Source of the DNA: Legionellales bacterium UBA4759
GTDB lineage: Bacteria > Pseudomonadota > Gammaproteobacteria > Legionellales > Legionellaceae
Assembly: GCA_002403515.1 (NCBI GenBank)
Contig: DHHZ01000129.1
Span: forward strand, 1-15,106
Direction of reading: 5' to 3'
DNA: 15,106 nt
Shown: piece after piece, positions 1 to 6,192 of the stretch
Position numbering within the stretch: position 1 is the first letter of the stretch
Layout: each line of letters begins with the position of its first letter
Translations under genes and position numbers: made by a program
Notes under the pieces: model-generated
Databases searched by the model: none
What the model was told of the DNA's origin: nothing
What the model saw: the letters and a program-made list of their open reading frames with translations, nothing else

Positions 1-1
1 A

Positions 2-784
2 CCGTCAGTTTATAAAGAATTGTATGAATGGTTAATGTCCCCTGAACATCACAAAATACCCTATATTCGAAGCATTAGAAAAGCACTTCAGTATATTCTG
101 GAGAACGATTATGTCGACCCAGCTTCTTCTATCAATCTTAAAGATTTATTGGGATTGGTTTGGATTGCTATCCACGACGATACTCGACGTTTGTCTTCAT
201 TAGATGATTGTTTAAAAGCATTACTCAAGGCTTTTTATGATGTGAAAAGAGGCAATAATATGGATATTAATTTTGTCGACGAAGGCGGGGCAGATCAGCA
301 AATATGTTTGCCAGGTGTATTTAATAAACTGATAGAATCTTTTGTATCATTACATCCTGATTTTGAGCAATTGGTGATTACCTTAGAGGTTTTAACTTTT
401 AAATTACCTCGAGTAACTCTTGAGAAATTTAAAAATTATTTGACAATGATGTTACGCGTTGATGATGAGAAAAATTTTTCATACATTCATAAACTGTTTT
501 TTTACATTTATCGTGAAGGATTTGAGTTAATTTGGCCATCTCTCAAAGAAAAAATTGCTGATGAATTGTATGATGAGTTTCAAATTCTTTTTTCAGGTCG
601 AAATTCTGTGAGTTTTTGCCAAATTATTGAAAATGGCTTTTATACTGATACGACAGAAGTTGATATGCAACAAGAGTTCTCTCAGTCCTTGATGCATAAT
701 CGCCATCAATACCACATGTTATTTCAAAATCATAAATTGCAAAGTGAGACTGAGAAATTAGCGCTTGTTTTAAGGCCTAATTAA
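2..784 (+). CDS. Partial orphan protein, paralogue of the C-terminal domain of the 693-aa protein at 2418-4499
   Basis: I do not recognise this family. The frame is open to the left edge, so the gene starts outside the window; the TTG at 20 and ATG at 35 are probably internal. The visible ~260 residues are soluble and mostly helical, with no signal peptide or TM segment. Counting from the TTG, they align in order with residues ~430-625 of the minus-strand protein at 2418-4499: WIAIHDDTRR at 48-57 against WVAIHDDTHR, ICLPGVFNKL at 95-104 against ICFSGGFNQL, IWPSLK at 171-176 against YWPLMK, and YDEFQILF at 184-191 against FDEFKSLF. Conserved Trp, Asp-Asp, Cys, Gly and Asn suggest a real fold with a site. 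Function is unknown; a secreted effector is an inference from lineage only. The 3' end overlaps the convergent methyltransferase by 15 bp. Confidence 0.85.
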   Translation, partial: PSVYKELYEWLMSPEHHKIPYIRSIRKALQYILENDYVDPASSINLKDLLGLVWIAIHDDTRRLSSLDDCLKALLKAFYDVKRGNNMDINFVDEGGADQQICLPGVFNKLIESFVSLHPDFEQLVITLEVLTFKLPRVTLEKFKNYLTMMLRVDDEKNFSYIHKLFFYIYREGFELIWPSLKEKIADELYDEFQILFSGRNSVSFCQIIENGFYTDTTEVDMQQEFSQSLMHNRHQYHMLFQNHKLQSETEKLALVLRPN

Positions 785-1711
785 AGAAGATTCAACCGTT
801 ATCACAGAGTAAGGTTTTGCTGTGTGATAAGGTTCTTCATCAACTTCGTAATTTTTAGCCAAGGTATCTGTCGTGAAATGGCTAAGGGTGCTTAAGTTCA
901 TTTCATGGCAATGCTTTGTTATCTCTTCAACGGTAAAGAAAGTTTTAAATGGTGATTGCTTTTTGGCAAAAGAATCCATAGTTTTTTCTTCATGAGCAAT
1001 TTGTGGGTGCATAAAATCAAAGCTTAAAAAACATTTTTTGAATTGGCGTTGAATGGTACGCATAATCTCGAGTACTTGAGGTTTTTCTAAATAAAAGGTA
1101 TTTCCTTCCCATAATACTAAGCTTGTCTCTTCTGTATTAAGACCTTTTTGCTTTAATGCTTGCATGAAGTCTTCTTGTGTATAGTCCATGCCAATGTATT
1201 GGGCATTTTTGAAGATACCTTGGTTTTTATAAATGCTTTCTTTACAAGCTAAAATTTTTGTATGATCAATTTCAAAAAATTTTACTTGGTGGTTTCCTCT
1301 GTATTGAACCGCCAATGTATCAAACCCACTGCCTAAAAGCACGATTTGTCGAACACCTTGTTCTTTAATCAGTGTTGAGATGGTTTCACGGAAATATTTG
1401 GTTCTTGTGGCCAAAGGTAACCACATGCGTTTATCTAATCGTTGAGTTGCTTCAATTTCAGTTTGATGATTGTAGAATAATTTTAGATTTTCATCCTCAT
1501 AAAGATCTTCAGCTCGCTTGCCTTGACGAATGGTTAAATCATTCCAATTGCTTTTCCTGCGCGCCTGATCTTTCCAATAATTAGTCAGTAGCGCTGTTGT
1601 TGCGACATCATGCTCTTTGATAAGAACTTCCAAATCTTTAGGCTTTTGTTTAAAAAAGCTTATCAAAAATTCATAGACTTTTGAAAACCAATCAAAAATA
1701 AATTTAAACAT
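770..1711 (-). CDS. LCMT/PPM1-family SAM-dependent methyltransferase
   Basis: This is a class I SAM-dependent O-methyltransferase of the leucine carboxyl methyltransferase family (PF04072; bacterial branch of the TIGR00027 type). Landmarks appear in the expected order: basic ATRTKYF near 101-107, the SAM-binding loop VLLGSGFDTLAVQYR at 124-138 (family pattern LGxGxDTRxxR), the acidic FFEIDH at 145-150, and WEGNTFYL at 201-208, matching the family's EGxxxYL. The first ~20 residues are unusually aromatic and amphipathic and could touch a membrane. The 313-aa length is normal for the family. The ATG at 1711 lies inside the end of the upstream hydrolase gene (8-bp overlap), so translation is probably coupled. 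Substrate unknown; the family methylates free carboxylates in proteins (eukaryotic PP2A) or small molecules. It is last in a three-gene minus-strand operon. Confidence 0.9.
   Translation of the reverse strand: MFKFIFDWFSKVYEFLISFFKQKPKDLEVLIKEHDVATTALLTNYWKDQARRKSNWNDLTIRQGKRAEDLYEDENLKLFYNHQTEIEATQRLDKRMWLPLATRTKYFRETISTLIKEQGVRQIVLLGSGFDTLAVQYRGNHQVKFFEIDHTKILACKESIYKNQGIFKNAQYIGMDYTQEDFMQALKQKGLNTEETSLVLWEGNTFYLEKPQVLEIMRTIQRQFKKCFLSFDFMHPQIAHEEKTMDSFAKKQSPFKTFFTVEEITKHCHEMNLSTLSHFTTDTLAKNYEVDEEPYHTAKPYSVITVESSLIRP
794..834. repeat. Imperfect inverted repeat (hairpin) in the 3' end of the methyltransferase gene
   Basis: TTATCACA (799-806) and TGTGATAA (823-830) are perfect inverted arms around a 16-base loop. 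With one bulged G at 798 the stem extends to AACC/GGTT, giving 12 bp. The structure sits 10 bp after the stop of the left-edge gene and inside the convergent methyltransferase coding sequence. There is no T-tract on either side, so a classical intrinsic terminator is doubtful. A transcript-end stabilising hairpin, or a site for processing or antisense pairing, is possible. Confidence 0.4.
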
Positions 1712-2405
1712 CTGTTATTCCTTCTAAAAGAAGTTGACCTAATAATTTTGGAGCGGATAAAAAAGGGCAATGATCTGCATCAATGAGCTGGTAGGGAATA
1801 TGATTTGTTTCACACACTTTGATTTGGTCTTTTTTACTAAATACCAAATCATGTTCACTGATAATGGCTTTGGTTAATGGCAAATTAAGCTCGGAAACAG
1901 TCATCAGTTCAGTTAAAGGTAAAAATGGTTCAGCTCGAAAATCTTTAAGTTTTAATTCAAAATCAGGTGCACAGTTGTACATCAAAGTTTTGATGGCCTC
2001 TAAAGAGCTGATTGAGATTTCATTGCTTGCTTGTTCTATTTTTAAATAGGGATTTAAATTTTTATATTCAAAATACTCACATAAAGAAAATAATGAATGG
2101 TTTGTTTGTGGAATAAATCCATTGATATAAATCAATTGTGAAACCTTTTCAGGGTATAGTTTTGCATACTGTGTAATTACAAATCCTGCAAAACTATGCC
2201 CCACCAGAATGACCGGTTTATCAAATTGAGCGATAAAGGCTGTTAAACTATTCAAATAATATTGAAAATTCACATGTGCGTATGATATTTGATTGACCAT
2301 ATCAGGTGTATGAACTTGAGCAAAACCTTTAAGGTGTGTTCGAAGTTCATCCCAACAACTGGGTTGATGCCATGCGCCATGAATTAATACAATATTTTGC
2401 ATCAT
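1704..2405 (-). CDS. Alpha/beta-hydrolase (esterase-like)
   Basis: A 233-aa serine hydrolase of the Abhydrolase_6 type. The oxyanion-loop motif HGAWH is at 9-13 and the nucleophile elbow GHSFAG at 69-74, which makes Ser71 the nucleophile. The likely acid is Asp186 in SEHDLVFS and the likely base His212 in DADHCPF. The full triad is therefore present and the enzyme should be active. The HGAWH and EHDLVFS pattern recalls the plant methylesterase/hydroxynitrile lyase group and related bacterial esterases, which hydrolyse small carboxylic (often methyl) esters; this is similarity by eye. No signal peptide, so cytoplasmic. The gene follows the 693-aa orphan after 12 bp and overlaps the methyltransferase by 8 bp. 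Two consecutive ATGs (2405 and 2402) leave a one-codon start ambiguity, and the ribosome site is weak. Substrate not deducible. Confidence 0.88.
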   Translation of the reverse strand: MMQNIVLIHGAWHQPSCWDELRTHLKGFAQVHTPDMVNQISYAHVNFQYYLNSLTAFIAQFDKPVILVGHSFAGFVITQYAKLYPEKVSQLIYINGFIPQTNHSLFSLCEYFEYKNLNPYLKIEQASNEISISSLEAIKTLMYNCAPDFELKLKDFRAEPFLPLTELMTVSELNLPLTKAIISEHDLVFSKKDQIKVCETNHIPYQLIDADHCPFLSAPKLLGQLLLEGITDV

Positions 2406-2417
2406 GAATGTTTCCGT

Positions 2418-4499
2418 TTAAGGTGCTTTATAAATGACAAGACCATGTTGTTTATCAAACTCATGCTGATTTTTTGCGTTTCTTGGCCATGCAAAAAGAC
2501 TGTTATTTAAGTATTGTTGATAACCTCTAGACTCGCCAACTGTCTTTTGATGTTGATATAATTTCCTTACTTCTGACTCTCCACCAGTTTCAATAGCTTC
2601 TAAAAAGTTTGGATTATCTATTGTGTTGAATAAGGATTTAAATTCGTCAAACAGAATAATCGTGAGATAATCCTTCATCAATGGCCAATATTCAGCAATA
2701 CCATTCAATTCTAAATTTTTAATCATTTGATTAAAGTGATAAAATTCAATTAAATTGCGAGGATTACTGAATAAACGTATATATTGATGCATCAAGATTT
2801 GAATACTGGCTTGAAACTTTAGAGTAAAAGAGTTAAAGGTAATAAATCTCAATTCAAAGAGACTATGTGCACCGGTTATGCAATTGGCGAGTTGATTAAA
2901 GCCGCCAGAAAAGCATATTGGCGCATCTGGTAAGGATTGCATATCTGCCTCATTTTTACCTCTTTGAATGGTGTACAATCCTTTAAGCCATAGTGTAAGT
3001 GCATCTTCAACTTCGCCTATGCGATGAGTGTCATCATGGATTGCTACCCAGGTTAATAAGAGTAATTCCTTGAGAGTGGTATTGGATTTTGCATCAAAAT
3101 AGAAATAATTGTCGATACTGATACTATTAAATGCCCTATAAGAGGCCATATCTTTCCAATTGCCCGTCCCAAGCGAATCAAAATAATTTTTGATTTCAGA
3201 AAGTATAAGTGAAGCATTTTCAATTGAATAATGTTTTTTCAGACGAATGGCAGTTTTACTTGCACTTTTATGAACACTGTGGTTATGGGTACTTTGTTGG
3301 TCGTTGAGTACCAATTGTCCAGCATTTTCTTCAACATCAAGATCAATCATTTCTGCTTCATGCGCTGGATTGAAAATGCCGTCCACAAAATTCTGCATTT
3401 GTTGTTCTGTTGCATTCATCTCAATTAATTGTAATAAGGTTTGCCAATCTTCTTCGGTGAATTCTTGTTCATTGGCTATACCAATAATAAATACATTCAA
3501 GGCATCAGATGCAGCAATTCGGCCAACCATGGGTAAGAATTGATAAAACAATGCTTCACAGTTTTCCGGGGTCATGATACCTGTAGTTGATAAGGCATTG
3601 AAAATTTCTGAAATGGTATCTAAATGAGGACGATATTCAATTGAATCTAAAAGATTCCCTGAGAATACCCCAAACATGACAAAATGCATGAGAATATTTA
3701 TCACTTCTCGCAGATGTTGTGGATGATTTAATATAACCTGGAAGGCTCTGATGAGTAATTGATTGGAGGTATTAAGCTCAGGAAAACTGAAGAAATCATT
3801 CAAATCTTCATAGACGTAAATATCAACGTTTTGAATAAAATTGGAAAAAAGAACGATGTTATTGGGTGTAAAAAAATGAATAGACTGTAAATTATCCAGT
3901 GTTGTTAAAAATAAAACTTGGTCTTTTTCTTGAAAATATTGATTAAAGCTTTCTCTGGTTTCAGGCGTTAAAGAATCATAAATAGAGTCGACAGATTCGT
4001 TACTTGCTAAAAGTGCACAAAACTCTTGAAAAACCAGTCTCAGGCAATTTTTTAATTTCATAGGGCGTTCGGCATCGATAAATGCATCCCAACGCTCTAA
4101 ACCATCTTCACCTGAAAATTCTTCATCATATGCATCAGCAATAATATTCTCTAAGAAAGGATGTTCGACAATTGCAACGATGTAGTCTTCAAATTGTTCG
4201 GGAAAATACCCATAACAAATATTTAGCATTTGAAATATATTGTTATCAGTGATCAGTTGATAGGATAGTGGAAAAAAATTAGGTTGCTCTGGATATCTTT
4301 CTCTATCAATAAATTCAAGGGATGCTTCTTCATTGATTCGAGCTTCTGAAAATAATGACATAATAACGGGCTTGATGGTGAGGACGTTATCGATTTCATA
4401 GGCTTTGAGAGCATCCACATAGGATTTTGGTAATTGGGTCTCTAACTCAGGGTGGTCAAGAAGATAAAATTTTAATTGATTGAAAAGATTTTTAAGCAT
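2418..4499 (-). CDS. Large orphan helical protein with C-terminal domain shared with the left-edge gene
   Basis: A 693-aa protein I cannot assign. Residues 1-~390 are acidic and helical with no TM segment. They contain four loosely spaced, similar stretches beginning T-[PE]-x near residues 178, 211, 310 and 348, each followed by a hydrophobic helix (for example MTPENCEALFYQF), hinting at degenerate helical repeats. A polar His/Ser-rich linker lies at ~395-420. The C-terminal domain (~430-625) matches the partial protein at 2-784 motif for motif: WVAIHDDTHR 484-493, ICFSGGFNQL 528-537, YWPLMK 604-609, FDEFKSLF 617-624. It is the first gene of the operon with the hydrolase and methyltransferase, behind a good promoter at 4528-4556. 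The leader before ATG 4499 lacks an obvious Shine-Dalgarno. An effector or scaffold role is speculation. Confidence 0.85.
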   Translation of the reverse strand: MLKNLFNQLKFYLLDHPELETQLPKSYVDALKAYEIDNVLTIKPVIMSLFSEARINEEASLEFIDRERYPEQPNFFPLSYQLITDNNIFQMLNICYGYFPEQFEDYIVAIVEHPFLENIIADAYDEEFSGEDGLERWDAFIDAERPMKLKNCLRLVFQEFCALLASNESVDSIYDSLTPETRESFNQYFQEKDQVLFLTTLDNLQSIHFFTPNNIVLFSNFIQNVDIYVYEDLNDFFSFPELNTSNQLLIRAFQVILNHPQHLREVINILMHFVMFGVFSGNLLDSIEYRPHLDTISEIFNALSTTGIMTPENCEALFYQFLPMVGRIAASDALNVFIIGIANEQEFTEEDWQTLLQLIEMNATEQQMQNFVDGIFNPAHEAEMIDLDVEENAGQLVLNDQQSTHNHSVHKSASKTAIRLKKHYSIENASLILSEIKNYFDSLGTGNWKDMASYRAFNSISIDNYFYFDAKSNTTLKELLLLTWVAIHDDTHRIGEVEDALTLWLKGLYTIQRGKNEADMQSLPDAPICFSGGFNQLANCITGAHSLFELRFITFNSFTLKFQASIQILMHQYIRLFSNPRNLIEFYHFNQMIKNLELNGIAEYWPLMKDYLTIILFDEFKSLFNTIDNPNFLEAIETGGESEVRKLYQHQKTVGESRGYQQYLNNSLFAWPRNAKNQHEFDKQHGLVIYKAP

Positions 4500-4527
4500 A
4501 ATTTACAGATAGTACAAAAAAAGACAC

Positions 4528-4556
4528 ATTTTAGCAGTGTTAAATGCATAACTCAA
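4528..4556 (-). promoter_or_regulatory. Sigma70-like promoter for the 4499-770 operon
   Basis: On the minus strand, TTGAGT (4556-4551), a 17-bp spacer, then TAAAAT (4533-4528), preceded by TGC, which gives an extended -10. Transcription should start near 4521, leaving a leader of about 20 nt. Confidence 0.6.
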
Positions 4557-4564
4557 GTAAACAT

Positions 4565-4593
4565 TTGCTTTAGATACTTTCATATCATAAGAT
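4565..4593 (+). promoter_or_regulatory. Sigma70-like promoter for the DUF2520-dipeptidase operon
   Basis: TTGCTT at 4565-4570, a 17-bp spacer, and TAAGAT at 4588-4593, about 32 bp upstream of the ATG at 4626. Its -35 lies 8 bp from the -35 of the opposing promoter, so the two operons share one compact back-to-back control region. Confidence 0.55.
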
Positions 4594-4625
4594 AAAATAG
4601 TTCTGTTTTTTGTTCATTCCTGATT

Positions 4626-5480
4626 ATGCATTCACTTAATATCATTGGCGCTGGAAAATGTGGAAAAAGCTTGGGTTTTTTGCTCAAAAACACTCAAAAA
4701 ATCCTTGTTAAAGGCATCTGTAATCTTCATTTTGATAGTACTTTATCGGCGATTGACTTTGTTGGTCAAGGAAAACCCTTTGCTAGTATTGAGTTACTGC
4801 CTGAGGCCGATATTGTCATGCTTGCATGTCCCGATGATAAGATTACCCAGTTGGCAGAGCAACTATCTAAAACCAATATTAAACCTCAAACCATCGTATT
4901 TCATTGTAGCGGATTACGCAGCAGTCTTGATTTAAGTAGTCTCAAGGAAAAAGGGTGTTATGTTGCAAGCGTACATCCGATGATAAGTTTCGCCAATCCA
5001 GAGCAAAGCGTTTTAGGTTTTAGTGGTTGTTATTGCGGAATTGAAGGGGATGAAAATGCTACGGGGGTTCTTAAAAAGATATTTTTTGAGATGGGCGCAC
5101 ATTTATTCAATATTCAAAGTGACAAGAAAGAGCTTTACCACAGTGCGGCTGTATTCTCATCGAATTATCTAGTGACATTGGCAAGTGTTGCTCAAGATAA
5201 CTTACTCGAATGTGGATTAGAGGCTGACCTTGCCAAAAACATCATCTTGTCTTTAATGAACTCTAGTTTGAACAATATGCAGCAAGAAGTGGATTTTAAA
5301 AGTGCACTCACAGGGCCCATTCAAAGAGGGGACATTCTTACTATCGAATCACATTTAAAAAATATTCATAAAAGCAATATTCGAGAGTTATACATAAGAC
5401 TTGGTAAAGAAACTTTAAAATTAACGCAACACAGTGATAAACTGATAAAAAAAATCAAACAGCTTTTTAATAAGGATTGA
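4626..5480 (+). CDS. Rossmann-like and DUF2520 domain protein
   Basis: A 284-aa cytoplasmic protein of the COG5495 type, built like a small pyrroline-5-carboxylate reductase/6-phosphogluconate dehydrogenase relative. The N-terminal dinucleotide-binding fold shows IGAGKCG at 7-13, then ACPDDKI at 67-73, HCSG at 93-96 and HPM at 117-119. The helical C-terminal DUF2520 domain carries YHSAAVFSSNYL at 171-182 and the family's hallmark ALTGPIQRGD at 227-236. It probably binds NAD(P), but the substrate of this family is not established. Length is normal. No clear Shine-Dalgarno precedes the ATG, but the frame and family N-terminus fix the start. Only 4 bp separate it from the dipeptidase gene, so they are co-transcribed. 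Confidence 0.92.
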   Translation: MHSLNIIGAGKCGKSLGFLLKNTQKILVKGICNLHFDSTLSAIDFVGQGKPFASIELLPEADIVMLACPDDKITQLAEQLSKTNIKPQTIVFHCSGLRSSLDLSSLKEKGCYVASVHPMISFANPEQSVLGFSGCYCGIEGDENATGVLKKIFFEMGAHLFNIQSDKKELYHSAAVFSSNYLVTLASVAQDNLLECGLEADLAKNIILSLMNSSLNNMQQEVDFKSALTGPIQRGDILTIESHLKNIHKSNIRELYIRLGKETLKLTQHSDKLIKKIKQLFNKD

Positions 5481-5484
5481 CTGA

Positions 5485-6192
5485 ATGAAATGGATTTTTC
5501 TGTTATTGAGTTTAGATGGATTTGCTCAAACCACCTTAATTGCTGCACCTGAGGTTATTAAAATTCCAGTCAAAGAAAATGAAGAAAAACTCTTTAATTT
5601 AAAAAATCAAAAAATCGTTCTTTGGGGGCCGTCACCCGAAATTCCTAATAATCAAGACTACACTTTTTTGCGAATATCTGTGTACCAAAAACTTCTACGC
5701 GCTAACAAAATGCTACCCAAAGGCATTCATTTTTGTATCTACGAGGCTTATCGAAGCCTTGAGCTCCAAAACCAATTATTTCAAGCACAATACCAGCGAG
5801 TTAAACAAGAATACCCCAATTGGACCCATCCACAACTTTTCACCGAAACCACGCGCTTAGTCTCACCAGTGATTAATCTTGATGGATCAAAAAATATCAC
5901 ACCCCACTCAACAGGCGGAGCCATTGATATCTATTTAGTTGATGATAATAATCAAGCGCTCGATATGGGCATTCATCCCAAAGATTGGGGCAGTGACAAA
6001 GATGGTAAACTATCGGCAACAGACTCTGCTCTCATTTCAGAAGAGGCCAAAAAAAATAGAAAACTCATGCGAAAAATTTTAAGTAAAGTGGGTCTTGTAA
6101 ACTATCCAACTGAATATTGGCATTGGTCTTATGGCGATAAATACTGGGCTTTTAAAACCCATAAAACCAATGCAATCTTCAATAGTATTTAG
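5485..6192 (+). CDS. ddpX: D-alanyl-D-alanine dipeptidase (VanX/DdpX family, peptidase M15D)
   Basis: A zinc dipeptidase that cleaves D-Ala-D-Ala, here more likely for peptidoglycan turnover or D-Ala salvage than for glycopeptide resistance, since no vanH/vanA partner is present. The zinc site is complete: His141 and Asp148 in HSTGGAID, and His213 with catalytic Glu210 in EYWHW. The 7- and 3-residue spacings match VanX. Arg90 in YEAYRS corresponds to the transition-state arginine of the family. Residues 1-21 are hydrophobic and end in a plausible signal peptidase site (IAA-PEV), though an Asp at 11 weakens it; periplasmic location is likely but not certain. AAGGA at 5472-5476, 8 bp before the ATG and overlapping the previous gene's end, sets the start. 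The stop interlocks with that of the convergent Fic gene. The symbol is by family. Confidence 0.92.
   Translation: MKWIFLLLSLDGFAQTTLIAAPEVIKIPVKENEEKLFNLKNQKIVLWGPSPEIPNNQDYTFLRISVYQKLLRANKMLPKGIHFCIYEAYRSLELQNQLFQAQYQRVKQEYPNWTHPQLFTETTRLVSPVINLDGSKNITPHSTGGAIDIYLVDDNNQALDMGIHPKDWGSDKDGKLSATDSALISEEAKKNRKLMRKILSKVGLVNYPTEYWHWSYGDKYWAFKTHKTNAIFNSI

Noticed and set aside
1372..1584. Plus-strand open frame opposite the methyltransferase
   Set aside because: No ribosome site or recognisable protein; it is the antisense of a well-supported enzyme. The same applies to similar antisense or out-of-frame stretches at 1819-2049, 3231-3543, 4645-4935, 6904-7198, 11414-11644 and 12658-12882.
2..4499. 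Composite transposon bounded by the two paralogous genes
   Set aside because: The relation is visible only at protein level. There is no nucleotide repeat, transposase or target-site duplication.
5366..5548. Minus-strand 60-codon open frame across the DUF2520/dipeptidase junction
   Set aside because: Antisense to two confidently identified genes and their translational junction.
5485..6192. Vancomycin resistance cluster
   Set aside because: Only the VanX-type dipeptidase is present; no vanH, vanA-type ligase or vanRS genes nearby, and DdpX-like enzymes are common in Gram-negatives for D-Ala-D-Ala use.
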